Assembly: GCA_032158125.1 (NCBI GenBank)
Contig: JASKOT010000013.1
Coordinates: 248,001-312,000 of the forward strand
Direction: 5' to 3'
Source: Papiliotrema nemorosa
Taxonomy: Eukaryota; Basidiomycota; Tremellomycetes; Tremellales; Rhynchogastremaceae
DNA length: 64,000 nt
Positions 1-11,980 of this stretch are shown one piece after another. The position numbers were made by a program, and so were the translations under genes. The notes under the pieces were generated by a model that did no database searches, had not been told where the DNA came from, and saw nothing but the letters and a program-made list of their open reading frames with translations. Positions within the stretch are counted from its first letter, which is position 1. Every line of letters starts with the position of its first letter.

Positions 1-3000
1 TCAGTCGATGGACGATCTCTTACCGGTATACCAGCCGGCCGATAACGTCAAGGCCATGTGTAAATCGCATGATGGGGTGGTACGAGCGCATGTCATCTGC
101 GCCAACTCAGTTCCGGAAGTGTGGATCGATCAGGTGGATGTTGAGGGCAGGAGCGAAACTGTGGTAATGAATGTGAACGGGATTGCTAAAGCGAGGTGGT
201 CTCTGGTGAGCTCTTAGGAATATAGTTTGGACACCAGCTGATCCTCAGAAATGCCAGAGCTGCGATGACAAGAAGCTAGCTGCGATGGGTGCAAAGGCTC
301 AGTGTGTCAATGTAAGCAGACCCTACAACGGATTTTTCGAGTCTGATTTCTAGGGCAAATGTCCTCGTGCATTCCACGTCACTTGTGCAAGAGACGATGA
401 GCAGGTGGTGTACCGATTACTTGAGGTGGAGGAGACGGTTCCAGGCGAAAATGGTGGTGAACCTACCCAACAGATGGTCATGAAGACCGATTTGTTATGT
501 CCAAACCACAATCCTGTAAGCTGCCCCTACTTCTAAAGGTGAAGCTCACAAGACAGGATGTAAAAGAGGCCAAAAAGCTTCAGGCACTCAACCAGCTCAA
601 GAATCGGGTTTTATCCATACTTCCCGGACAATCAGTCAAGATCAAACTCAATCGAGGCTCTTTCGAGGTCAAGATGGTCCGTGTCATCGAGGAGGAACAG
701 AAGGCAGAAGTGCAACACGAGAATGGACAGATTGTGCTCGTGAAATGGTCAGAATTCGATTTCAAACCTGTCGTTGCGCCCAAAGTAGTGGAAAACGAAT
801 ATGGTAAGTCGGCTGGCGTATTTTCATAATGAGGCTGATGGTTAGCTCGGGAGTACATGTACTCACGAAATGCTGACGGCAAAGCCGTCCCGGTTGTGCC
901 CACGCCAACGACTGCGGCGAGCGAGAGTTCACGTCCTGCGCCGCAACCTAAACCGAAGGCGCCTAAACCTAGACCAGCTGCCAGTACAGGGAAGCCCAAG
1001 GTGGTCAACACGCAGCATCTCTCTGTCAATCAAATGCTCAATCATCCTTCCCAGGCTCGGCAAATACCTTCCAAGGTGGTGGTCTGTGACTCCGGGTACC
1101 AGTATCCCAAACACCCATCTGGTCCCTTCCAATCGGCATCCCGTTCCAATCACCGATCTCAGCATCTGATCGATTATCAAAACGGTCATCATGGGAACTA
1201 CGAGGCGCAGTACGCGTATCCTCCGGCAAATTACGGTTACGCGTATCAAACCCCTCAGCCTTACTACGCAGACCAAGGTCATGTTGCTTATGCGACTCCT
1301 CATCAGCACTATCCTACCTCAGAATACCCACCCAAGACCTCATATCAGCCGTCTGTCCTCCAACCGGTTCCCGCACAGTATCATATGCCGGGATCCTATG
1401 TTGGAGGGTATCACCAATCTATGCCGCCGGCAGGTCCGCACGTGAACGGTTACTCGGGCCTTCCACCACCCCTGGCTATGCCTCAGCCCGTTCATCGAGC
1501 CCCGGGTCAATCGCATGAATTACCCTCCCAGCAACCACCCTTAGCTGGACACGTCTCCCATCGTCCTTCACCGGTTACCTCCGTCTTGCTGCCACCGGTA
1601 TCAAATAGCGCGCTGGAGGCTCCCTCGACAAATGGTGTGGGCAAGATCGATCTTGGCTTGGGCCGTATGGAACGATTAATGGCATCTCTTGCACCTCTTC
1701 GCGTGCCTGCCATACACTTGGCAGGAACCAATGGGAAAGGTAGCGTCTCTGCGATGCTCGAAGCTGCGTTGTTAGCCTCTGGCATACGAGTCGGTCGCTA
1801 CAACTCGCCTCACCTTGTCGAACCACGAGATGCTATATCGCTTGATGGACTCCCGCCTCATCCACAAGATTATCAAACCGCCATGCAAAGGATCAAAACG
1901 ATCTCCGTTCAACAGAGTATCGAGGCGACGACATTTGAGATCGCTACTGCAGCTGCGTTCGACTTGATCAACGCGTATAATCCCGATATAATGATCATCG
2001 AGTGTGGTATGGGCGGAGTCGGCGACGCAACGAATGTCATCCCGCCCGAGTTGGTCCTCGCCACAGCGCTCACTTCGGTCGGGCTGGACCATACAGCTTT
2101 CCTCGGTGAGACGATAGAAGAGATCACCAAGGTCAAAGCGGGTATAGCTGTCAAGGGCGGGGTTACACTTATCGCTCCGCAAGTCTACAACGGCGTTGCA
2201 CGGATCGCTAGGGACGTTGCACAGGGGAATGGCTCTCGAGTAGTCATCATGGATCGATGTCATGTGGTGAATGGAAGAGAACCCGTCCTGGATCTCAACA
2301 ACTCGGTCGCTTTGCCCAGGCGACGGATTCGGACCATGTTGGAATCGGGCAAGGTGTTTGATTCGGAACTTGGTTTAGCTGGAGATCATCAACTGGACAA
2401 TGCTTCCTTGGCCATCAACTTGCTGTTCACCATCAGAAACGACCCTCGAGCTCTGTCGATACAACCAAAACTACAACATTTGTCGAGTCAAACTATTCGT
2501 CACGGCATAGAGCATACGACTTGGAAAGGACGCTGCGATTTCTTGCGTCTTCCAGGTGGGTTGCCAGTCCTGGTGGATGGAGCGCATAATGCCGACTCAG
2601 CGACCATGTTACGAAGGTATCTCGATTCATTGAATATCGTTCCGAAAAAAAGAATCACTTGGATTATAGGATTATCCGATTCCAAAGGCAAGACACCCGA
2701 ATCTGTGCTGGAACCATTACTCCGACTCCGGGAAACCGTCATCGCTGTCAACTTTGCTCCGGTAGAGGGAATGCCGTGGGTGAAACCCGTCGATCCGGGG
2801 GTGATAGCCAACATAGGAAAAGGGTTGACGAAAACGAATGTGATGGTCAAGAGGGATGTGAGGGAGGCGGTGGAAGAAGTCTCTAGGTGGACAAAAGAGG
2901 AGAGGGGTTTGACGGTCGTGGCGGGCAGTTTATATGCTGTCGCAGACCTGTACAGGCTGCTAGGGAGTGGAAGCGGTAGTGCGAGTGGGAACGCGGGTGG

Positions 3001-3016
3001 AAATGGGCATAGGTAA
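1..3016 (+). CDS. Extended-PHD/Tudor-like chromatin protein fused to dihydrofolate synthase (5' partial)
   Basis: The gene enters from the left edge. Exons read as about 5-205, 249-311, 354-515, 557-803 and 846-3016, with introns of 41-43 nt that all keep frame. The first exons give an extended PHD finger (HVICANSVPEVWI, then CQSCDDKK, KCPRAFHVTCA, LLCPNHNP), as in JMJD2/KDM4 demethylases and related chromatin proteins. A Tudor-like stretch follows (GQSVKIKLNRGSFEVKMVRV), then a Pro/Tyr/Gln-rich tail of about 260 residues. The same exon continues without a stop into a full folylpolyglutamate/dihydrofolate synthase ending at 3016. The JmjC domain, if present, lies outside the window, so KDM4 identity is inferred. 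The alternative is two genes, with FOL3 starting from a hidden exon inside the tail. The ePHD and synthase calls are strong; the fusion is moderate. Confidence 0.7.
1643..3016 (+). other. FOL3: Dihydrofolate/folylpolyglutamate synthase part of the fused reading frame
   Basis: This segment looks like a whole Mur-ligase-type folate enzyme that adds glutamate to dihydropteroate or folate using ATP. It starts at KIDLGLGRMERLM, which matches the usual N-terminus of fungal Fol3 except that no Met precedes it. It holds the P-loop GTNGKGSV near 1724, YNSPHLVEPRDAI, the GMGGVGDATNVI block, a central-domain LDHTAFLGETIEEI stretch and the C-terminal DGAHN motif near 2578. Length is about 457 aa, normal for Fol3. 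The absence of an ATG at the domain start, with an open frame continuing upstream, supports either a true fusion or an unseen first exon. Dihydrofolate synthase is preferred over FPGS by the IDLGLGR start, but the two families are close. Confidence 0.85.
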
Positions 3017-3310
3017 GCCTGGAAATATTGGTGCTGGACAAACGCGGAAGCGAGGCGATAGCATTTGTTCTAGAGGAAGACGAGTTGTATTATACAGTGT
3101 GCTATAAGTTACGTGTTCACGGTGACGTTCGGATGCTCCAAACATATATGACAAACGATGACATGCGTCGTGATCGATAGCATGCGGAGAGATACGGCTC
3201 AGGCAAGATCGGATGTGTACGTGTATGATATTGGCTACATTGGAAACCTCTCGACCTCTGATGGCAATTTCAAGAGGTCAACGCAAGGGAATCTTCTGCT
3301 TCCGGGGAGT

Positions 3311-4586
3311 CTACCACCTCTCGCCAGTCTTCGCATCCCACAATTCCAACTTTCCATCTTCCCCTGTTCTAATTTCAAACTCTCTCCGTTCTTTCATATA
3401 GACTCCGTGTACGCGTAAACCCTCTCCGGTCTTGACAGGTTTATTCTCCACTCTATCATCCATCTTTCCCTGTTCTAATTCCTGTTCGAGCTCCTTAGCC
3501 TCAGCATCAGAAAGGGGTGTAAGGGTGGCACTGGGGGCATCCGAAGAAGGATTGGTCGGGGTGGTGCTTGTGCTTGAGGTGGAGGTTTTATTCGCTTTAT
3601 CGGATGAATAGGCCGCGTGGAGTTGACGTAAGAGACCGGTGGCTTTGTGTCGGACATCAGAAGAAAGTGTCGGTGAAGCCACGATAGATAGAACTGATTG
3701 TTCAGCTCTACACGATGAGCGAGGTCAGAAGAGCTCACCCTCCCGTTGGAGAGCTGTGATTCCCCCTAATTCTGCAGATAACCTGTCTATAGCCTTGGGC
3801 AAAGCAACGGAAGCTGCCGTCAGCTCAACTTCAGCATATAATCAAATAGCTGACACAGTTTTGCAATGGCCCCTGAATTCTTGATAAGAGCAGCTTTGGT
3901 GACTGTCATGCCTTTTGCGAGGTATGTACCGGCCACACCTGCCGCTGCGGCCTGAATGTCAGCCTACTTCACCAGGGATAGAACAATGACAACGTTGCTT
4001 CCCACATCCGAAGTGGGGAGTTTGACTCACCGCTTCGACGGCTGCTACTTCGGGGAGGAGAGCAGCACCAGCAGTAGCCGTCACTGCTGCAATGGCTATA
4101 CTCAAAAGCGCTATCGTAGCTGCAGACTTTAGAACCGAGTAGCGGCTCTTCTTCGTCCCGTCATCCACCAGAGCCTGCTCATCAGTCTCGAAGTTTTCGA
4201 AGTTACTTATGGAAAACTGACCTCAAGGGTGAACCATACTTTTCCGGGCTATAATCAGTATGCTGTTGAAGAGAGGCAACAGGCAGCTACCTTGAACTTG
4301 ATCGTTTGACCAGGATCGACCTGATGATTAGCTTCGTCATACAGGTAGTAGCAAAGCCGCTCACGGCATTCTCGAAGTGTAAAGCTGTCACTTGTTTCAG
4401 GCAGATGTTGAGGGGTATCGACGTATGGTTTGTCACGCGACACGAGGGCATGGTTGAGGAATGCGGCTGTGCTGCCTTGCTCCGTAACACCGCACCCGTG
4501 GTCCAGCAGCAGATACGCGGTCTGCTCGACGATACCTTCATGTGAGTACCACTTATTTGGGTGTCTCGGCTTACCGAGGAGCGCAA
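3311..4586 (-). CDS. Unrecognised Ala-rich membrane-associated protein, 5' end unresolved
   Basis: At least five minus-strand exons splice in frame. They give a region containing YVDTPQHLPETSDSFTLREC, then PGQTIKFKPGKVWFTLEALV, then a very Ala-rich hydrophobic stretch (SAATIALLSIAIAAVTATAG) likely to span a membrane. After that come an amphipathic segment (LPKAIDRLSAELGGITALQ), a Ser/Thr linker and an acidic C-terminus ending GKLELWDAKTGERW. Introns have good CTGAC branch points, for example just before 3950. I do not recognise the family. The 5' end is unclear: a candidate first ATG at 4801 would lie only 17 bp from the divergent start at 4819, and joining it leaves a one-base frame problem near 4570. 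It converges with the FOL3 end at 3016. Confidence 0.55.
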
Positions 4587-4818
4587 TTTAGTAAGGCGAG
4601 GTGTTCAAAGTTGATTGTCGAGTTGATATCGCAATTCCGAACAGTTAGACAGCATCCCAACATCTGAAACGTGAACGTCATTCTGTGCGTCACGTGAAGT
4701 TGCCACCCACTCTGAGGCGGAAATACATCGGATATACCCTGCTGTCGCAACAGATAGCCAAAGGCGCGAAAGACCAGTCGAACATACCCTAGCCTGACCA
4801 TCTTGCTCTACTATCGAC

Positions 4819-7644
4819 ATGCTGCTCAGAGCAGCTGCCAGGGGTGCGGCCAACCGTACATCGTCTCTGCGTATCGCCAAACCATCGTTGAGCGCAGCCT
4901 GTGAGAGCTGGGTAAGCTTTCCACTATGGTGCCTTCCTGAAGATGCAGAATGGTCGACTGGTGCTTTCAGAAGAGGTCGAACATGCTTTGCAGACTGGAG
5001 CACCCGCCATCGCTCTTGAGAGTACCATTATCACCCACGGTATGTGAACATTCCGCACAAGCTCGACCCTGCTGAGGACGAGGTATGCCGCATCCCACAA
5101 ACCTCACCACGGCCCAATCCTTAGAAACGATCCTCCGCTCAAAATCGGTCGCTCCAGCAACAATAGCCCTCCTTGACGGGAAAGTCCATGTCGGTCTTTC
5201 TGACAGCCAACTCGAACGTCTTGCCGATACGGCCTCTTCGGAGCAAAAGCTCAAAGTCTCCAGAAGAGATATCGCCCCAGCTTTAGCAGGGAGGATTGTA
5301 GGTGGGACAACGGTAGCTTCCACAATGTACATTGGGGCCAGTGTTGGGATTCCCATGTTCGTCACGGGGGGTATAGGGGGTGTACACAGGGGTGCAGAGA
5401 ATAGTATGGATGTCTCTGCGGATCTTATCGAGCTCGGAAGGACGGTACGTCCGCTTCCACACCTAAATGCCTGAACACCGGAAGGAAGCTGACACAAAGG
5501 CTATGGCTGTGGTTTGTGCTGGAGCCAAGTCAATTTTGGACATCCCTAGGACGCTCGAAGTTTTGGTAAGCATGCGCAGCACATTGGGCGCTGGAAATTG
5601 CTGACCGTCTAGGAGACACAGGGCGTTTGCGTAGCCACCTACGGGGAAGGACGAGACTTTCCTGCGTTCTATACCCCTTCTTCGGGTCAAAAGGTACTAG
5701 CCCTCCTGACCCCGCTTAATTTAGAAGTCTGGAGACTGATAACTAGAGCCCGCTATCCGTCGCGGACGCAAGCATAGCAGCTGAGCTAATCGGTGAGTTG
5801 ATCTGTATCTCGGCGTGACGAAGTGTCACTGATATATAAGGTACTGGATTGTCCCTCCCAACCCCGCTCAGCACCCTTTTAGCGGTTCCGATCCCCTCAG
5901 AGCATGCTCAAGCTGGTGATTTGGTACAAAAGGCGGTAGAGCAGGCCGTTCGAGAGAGTGTGGAACAAGGTATAGATAAACGTGGAAAGGAGGTTACACC
6001 ATGGTTGCTGGCCCGAGTGGGCGAGTTGACCCGAGGATCAGCCTTGAATCTGAGTTCGTCCGACCATTTCTCGCTCATGTCATCCTCCGCAGGAGACCAA
6101 GAGGAAACCAAGGATAGCACTGATATTCCAGATGTCAAGCTCATAGAGAACAACGCTAGAGTCGGCGCGGAGATTGCTGTAGAATTGGCAAAGCTGCGAC
6201 AGGAAGATAACGATGCGAATGCATCGGGTCGATCGTATTATCTTAGCTCAGCATCCATCAGCCATGAGTCACCCTCTGCCACCTCCTATTTATCCTCTTC
6301 GGTCTCACCAGCATCGACACTGCCATCAGTCGATCTTCCCAAGCCACGAGTAGTAGTCTTCGGCTCGGCAGCAATGGACCTCACCTCCCATTCCGCCGTT
6401 CCCCTGGCTCCCAGGACGACCACTCCTGGGTCAATCTTTCTCACCCCAGGTGGAGTAGGCCGAAACGTCGCAGAAGCCGCACACAATCTGCTCGGTGACA
6501 AGGCGGTCAAGCTCGTCTCTGCTTTAGGTTCCGACAGCGCATCTATCAGCCATGCGGTGCCAGATGCAGTAGGCGGGATGTTGATGCGAGAGATGGAATC
6601 GTCAAATATGAGAACGGATGGGCTGTTTCTGATTCCTGGGGAGCGCAGCGCAGCGTGCACATTGGTCCTTGAGGGAGATATGGACCTGGTGAATGGAATC
6701 GCAGATATGGGTGTGGTCGAGAAGGTAGACGCAGAAAGAGTGAACTGGATCCAATCAACACACGACTACCGCTGACATCCAGGTGGAGGACGTGATAGCG
6801 AGAGATCGACCTGAAATGGTCGTGTTCGATTGTAATCCACGAACAGAGGTGATCCAGTCAATCTTGGCGAGCTCTTCGCAGCTTGGCACACCCAGTGAGA
6901 TTCTTCCGCTACAAGTAAGGACCGATCTGATCCCCAGCATTCTGCGACCCCACATCCACACCAAAACTCCCTCGAATAGCATCTGCGCTCACTGCTCTCC
7001 TCCCCTCTGGCCCTTCTGCACCCCGACCCCTCACTCATATAGCTCCCAACATTCTCGAGCTGGACCTGTTGTATTCTCTCCTAACCTCCGATAATCTACC
7101 TTTGGCAGTGGAGGAACGCGCTTGGGCATATATCAGCTCACTCAACCTTGGCGGGGATGCTCGTTCCAGGATCGAGGCATTCACCAATTCTCCCTTGACG
7201 GCATGGATCAGAGAACAGGGCTTGATCACCAAAGCAATCAGCTGTCTACCGTTCGTCGAGTCGATCTGGATCAAATCCGGTAAGAGAGGCTTGGTCCATA
7301 TATCCGTGTCTGCCACACCAACCACCATTCTCTCGCCGGTACCGGGCGATAAGCACATCAGCATACCGCTCGAGGGCGGCAAGTCGCTCAACATTGCTCA
7401 TTTCGGCGCGAAGATTATCCCGGCCGACAAGGTCGTCTCCACTACTGGAGCGGGAGACACTCTTTCTGGAGGGATAGTAGCAGGGTTGATTGGCTCGTAC
7501 AAGGATAGACGACAGATTAAGTCGGGTCTAGGCGATCCGACGGGACAAGGCGCGGGACTCCGAGCGACATTGGATATCAGCTTTGTGCATGAAGCCATGA
7601 GAAGGGCAGAGAGAAGTATCAGAAGTCACCGAGCCGTAGGTTAA
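4819..7644 (+). CDS. Bifunctional pseudouridine-5'-phosphate glycosidase / PfkB pseudouridine kinase
   Basis: The protein degrades pseudouridine: a PfkB kinase phosphorylates it and a PsuG glycosidase splits it to uracil and ribose 5-phosphate. The start at 4819 gives a basic, Arg/Ala-rich leader (MLLRAAARGAANRTSS) that looks mitochondrial. Short introns connect NGRLVLSEEVEHALQTG, ALESTIITHGMPHPTN, GRIVGGTTVASTM, FVTGGIGGVHRGAE, SILDIPRTLEVLETQGV and GKEVTPWLLARV, all PsuG signatures. A Ser-rich linker leads to the kinase (PRVVVFGSAAMDL, GGVGRNVAEAA), which ends with the PfkB signature TTGAGDTLSGG near 7440. Fused PsuG-PfkB proteins are known in eukaryotes. Exon borders between 6700 and 7090 are the least certain part of the model. 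Confidence 0.88.
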
Positions 7645-7835
7645 CATGCATCTGTGCCTATGAGCAGCGCGCCAGAGCCAGAGTCAGCGTCACGTGATTT
7701 GCGCGCCTAGAGCGTCAGCTCGGATTTGGCCGATAGCGTTGTGAGTTGCTCTCGGCCACTCCGCTGCAGATGGCTCCCCCCTCTCTCGGAAAGGTCGAGT
7801 ACCGAGGGCCAACTTACCTTCCACAGCCCTAGTCG

Positions 7836-7848
7836 AATATATATATCC
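7836..7848 (+). promoter_or_regulatory. TATA-like element upstream of the P5C dehydrogenase gene
   Basis: An AATATATATATCC run lies about 85 bp before the ATG at 7930 and is followed by a pyrimidine-rich stretch, the usual arrangement for a highly expressed fungal promoter. Position and sequence are the only evidence. Confidence 0.4.
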
Positions 7849-7929
7849 AGGTCGAGAGCAGCTTTTTTTTCTTCTTCTCCAGTATCTCCTCTTCTTTCTT
7901 GACCGTACCATCAACTCCCATCCTCCATC

Positions 7930-9761
7930 ATGTCTCAATCCGCCCTGTTCAAGATCCCCGAGATCAAAAATGAGCCTATGGTAAGTTCCCTTTGTCCCGC
8001 CTAGATTCTCCTTTGCGATGGATCTCTAGAGGCATTCGCAGAGAGCCCGCCACTGACAGACAGCACGACTATGCTCCTGGATCATCCCAGCGAGCCGGTC
8101 TTGAGGCTGCCATCAAGAGGATGGAATCTCAGCTCCCCTTCGATGTCCCCTGTGTGATCAACGGAAAGGAGGTTAGTACCTTCTGTCTAGCATCGGAGTA
8201 CCCGACCGAACCCCCTCGCGAGCGCTGCTGACCTGTCAGGTTAGAACAAACGACCTCCACAAGCAAACGATGCCCCATGACCACGCCAACCACCTCTCCT
8301 CTTACCACGCCGCCACCTCTGAGATCCTCGACGGAGCTATCAAAGATGCTCTCGCCGCTAAATCCGCCTGGGAGGATCTGCCTTGGGCTGACCGAGCTGC
8401 CATCTTCTTGAAGGCCGCCGATTTGGTCTCTGGAAAGTACCGATACGATATCATGGCCGCTACCATGCTCGGACAAGGAAAGAACGCTTGGCAAGCTGAG
8501 ATTGACGCTGCTGCCGAGTTGGCCGATTTCTTGCGATTCGGTGTCAAATACGTCGAGGACATGTACAGCATTCAACCCCCTGCCAACTCTCCCGGTGTCT
8601 GGAAGTGAGTCGGCAATGGTTATTGTGAGTTTGTCGCTGACGTACAGCCGAACTGAGTACCGAGCATTGGAAGGTTTCATCCTCGCCGTCTCCCCCTTCA
8701 ACTTCACTGCCATTGGTGGTAACCTCGTCTTTATCCCCGCCATTGTCGGAAACGTCACCATCTGGAAACCATCCCCAGGATCCACCTACGCCTCTTACCT
8801 CGTCCACAAGATCTTCCTCGAGGCCGGTGTCCCAGGTCCCGTCATCCAATTCGTTCCCGGAAACCCACCAGAGATTGTCGGTCAGTGTATCGACCACAAG
8901 GACTTTGCCGGTCTCCACTTTACCGGATCCACCCAAGTCTTCCGAGACCTCTGGAAGCGAGTCGGAAACAACATTGCCAACTACAAGGGATACCCCCGAT
9001 TGGTCGGTGAGACTGGTGGAAAAAACTTCCACTTGTACCACCCCTCTGCCGAGATCAAGGCCGGTGTCGTCCAGGCCATCCGAGCTGCTTTCGAGTACTC
9101 TGGTCAGAAATGTTCCGCTTTGGGTCGAGTCTACGTTCCTAGGTCACTCTGGGAGGGTGGATTCAAGGACGAGTTGGTCAGCCAAACCCAAAACATCAAG
9201 ATTGGTTCTTTCCACGACCCCACCAACTTTACCGGTCCAGTCATCAACCAACCTGCTTTCGAGAAGATTACCGGTCTCATTGAGCAAGCCAAGAAGGAGG
9301 GTGGGGAGATCTTGGCCGGTGGGACCAGCGACAACTCGAAGGGTTACTTTATCCAACCCACCGTCATCCTAACCAAGGACCCTCTGTCCGTCACCATGGT
9401 CAAGGAGATCTTTGGTCCCGTCATCACCGTCTACGTCTACGAGGATGCCGACTACGAGAAGACTTGCAAGCTCATTGACACCACCACAGAGTACGGTTTG
9501 ACCGGTGCCATCTTTGGTCAAGACCGAGCTGCTCTCCAAGTCGCTGCTCACAAACTCCGACACGCTGCTGGTAACTTTTACATCAACGACAAGTGCACTG
9601 GTGCCGTTGTCGGTCAACAACCTTTCGGTGGTGCTCGAGGTTCAGGTACAGACGACAAGGCCGGTTCGCAATACATCTTCTCCCGATTCGTTGCTATGCG
9701 ATCCATCAAGGAGAACTTTATCAACCCGGTCGCTTATGAGTACCCTTCCAACTTGGCATAG
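7930..9761 (+). CDS. PUT2: Delta-1-pyrroline-5-carboxylate dehydrogenase (ALDH4 family)
   Basis: This is the second enzyme of mitochondrial proline breakdown; it oxidises P5C/glutamate semialdehyde to glutamate with NAD+. The start at 7930 encodes MSQSALFKIPEIKNEPM. Introns at about 7981-8064, 8173-8238 and 8606-8647 split the 5' part, and the rest is one long exon. Family marks include DLPWADRAAIFLKAADL, AVSPFNFTAIGGNL, the ALDH glutamate block RLVGETGGKNFH and the catalytic cysteine in YSGQKCSALGRVYVP, followed by EIFGPVITVYVY and GGARGSGTDDKAG near the end. Length is typical of fungal Put2. The N-terminus is short for a classical mitochondrial presequence. Codon use is strongly biased to C-ending codons, suggesting high expression. 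Confidence 0.95.
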
Positions 9762-9954
9762 AGCCTTAACGGCAATGGCGATTGCAGTGTGAAGGTGATG
9801 TAGTAATATCAACAGAAAACAGGATGTACAGTCTTGACAATATTGGCTTTGGGTGTCTCTTTCGCATACATAGATCCGATGCATGATGTAACGAATAACA
9901 GCCAGTATAGCCAGCACACCACTGCAGCTGCTGCTAACAAGTAGCCGCACAATT

Positions 9955-11834
9955 CTAGTCGAAAACAATCTTTTGGGCCTTTGGCGCCGCAGCCATCTCC
10001 TTTTGTTTTCGCAGCCTGGCTGCTTCCCAGGAAGGATGCAACGAAGCTCCGCCAGCCGCAGCTTTCGGTTCGGGCAAAGATGGTCTCGACTCGGAAGGAG
10101 CCGACGGTCGTCCTGAGATTCCGCCTCGTCCGTATGTTCCGCCTCGTCCAGCTGCTCCACCCCGTGCAGCAAAGCCACCTCTGCCACCTCGAGCACCAGT
10201 GGCCGTACCAGACATGACAGACCCCACCGTTCCTCCAGTCCCGGCAGCTCCCACAGCACCTCCCTTGCCGCCATTCTTACCCCAACCTTGATCCAGCGGG
10301 CCCCATTTTGCTTCTCTCTCCTTGAGCTTCTCGGCCTCTTTGGCTTTGATGACGTGCTTGGCACCTTTACCGTACTTTTTCTCCCATATACTTCCCGTCA
10401 GTTTATCGCAAGAAGGGGTGGAGGATGCAGCTCACGCTTGACGAGCTCGTTGTCCTCGACGATTTTTCCGCTCTGCGCCCTTTTTCCCGACTATCCCTGC
10501 CCCGTCCACATCTGGATCCAGATCAGGGTCAGAGTCGGAATCGCCAAGAGTGAATCCAGTCGAGAGTGACGGGAGGAAGGTCGACGAGGTGACTGCTCGA
10601 CTGGCAGCGGGCGTCGCTTTGGTCTTGCTGGGTTTTGTAATCGCAACAGAAGCGACTTTTGATTTCTTGGTCGGTATAGCAACCGACGAGCTCTCTGATT
10701 CTGAGTCTGCCTCGGCTTCCGACTCGACTGATCCTTCTGAATCTTCTTCGGCCTCGCTATCATCCCCTCCATCGATGGATCCAGATTCCCACCCTGCTTC
10801 ATCTGCAGCGGTATCCTCGATGGCCAAATCATCATCGCTCTCGTCTCCATCTACCGCTGCAGTCTTGTCCATCCGCCTGAGAATTGCATCCATATCCACC
10901 TCGTCTTCCGCTCCGGCATCTGTCTCATCTCTTTCAGCATCCTTGGTCTTGCGTTCAGCTTTAGACGGGGTCCTTTTCTGCGCTCCAGCCAATGTCGGCT
11001 TCCCCTTGACAGGTCGGACTAATTTCGCCCCTTCTTCGCCGACTGTCCAAGATACGACGGTCTTGACAGCCTCCGCAACAGCTTTGGCGCTGCATAGTCG
11101 GTTTTCGACCTTGGACTTGACCTGTTGGCTATGCGAGGTGGAAGGCGTCTCGGTCGGCGTCAACAGGGTAGTGATGCTTGTCGGCAGAGGTTCACGGTTG
11201 AACACGGAATGTTTGGCCAATTTCAGACGAAGATGATCCTGTGCTACTGCATGAAGCGGGATATGCTACCAGTCAGCGTTTAGATCCCACATGGCAGCTC
11301 CAGAATTGCGACGCACCGATAGAAGGGCGAGCTGAGCTTCAAGATCAGTCACCTCGTCTTTTGCCGAATCCTTGGACCTGGAGCGTTAAAGGGACAGGCG
11401 AGGCCACATGTACACACCTCAAAAATTTGATCTTCTTCACTAATCGTTGTATCTCGAAAGTCTTGGCCTGTTTGAACGTCGGGTGAAGCGTCTTGAGAGC
11501 TTGAGGCTTGATATCAGCTAGAGCGGATCCTGCGAGAGCAATCTCCTCACAATCCTGCCAGCGATTTTTTCAAGGTCTGGACCCCTCTCTTGCATCTCTG
11601 TATTCCCTACATCGGCTGATTGATTCTCTTCCTCGATGGCTTGTGCACCATCGACCGCAGCCTCCTCGTCGACCGGCTGGACCGCTTCGGCGTCTAGCTT
11701 TGCCTGATGATTAGCTGCCATACTGATACAAGATACCCGTTGAGCTCACCTGGATAGCTGCCTTTTTCGCTTCTTCCCTGGCCTTCCCGGTCCTCTTCCG
11801 CTTCTTGCTTGGCTCTGCAATCTGTGTTGCGTCC
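9955..11834 (-). CDS. BUD22: Bud22-like ribosome biogenesis protein
   Basis: Bud22 (SRFBP1 in animals) is a nucleolar factor for 40S subunit maturation. The minus-strand start at 11834 encodes MDATQIAEPSKKRKRTGKAR, a basic nuclear-targeting start. In-frame splicing gives DCEEIALAGSALADIKPQAL and then the helical LKTLHPTFKQAKTFEIQRL segment typical of Bud22. The middle (10432-11220) is a long acidic Ser/Asp/Glu-rich stretch, and the C-terminus is Gly/Arg-rich (GARGGRGGFAARGG). It closes with the family tail LHPSWEAARLRKQKE and KAQKIVFD at 9955. It is divergent from the COA8-like gene with a shared 146-bp spacer. Confidence is high from the C-terminal motif. Confidence 0.88.
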
Positions 11835-11980
11835 ATGATGTGCGATGTTGGCTTGTCCAGTGGATCGAGCTGAGCTGAGGGGATTCAAAATTCGTTTGTT
11901 TCCCACGGTGCATTTCCTTGGAATCACTCTTGCTCAACCGACCTCTTCAAGCTGAATGTCGCCTTCAACTTCCTCAAAAT
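11835..11980. promoter_or_regulatory. Shared divergent promoter of BUD22 and COA8-like genes
   Basis: Only 146 bp separate the two divergent start codons, so both promoters must lie here. I saw no clear TATA element. This is inferred from gene layout. Confidence 0.5.

Noticed and set aside
8502..9372. Several 165-219 aa frames overlapping P5C dehydrogenase
   Set aside because: Antisense or frame-shifted shadows caused by strong codon bias of PUT2.
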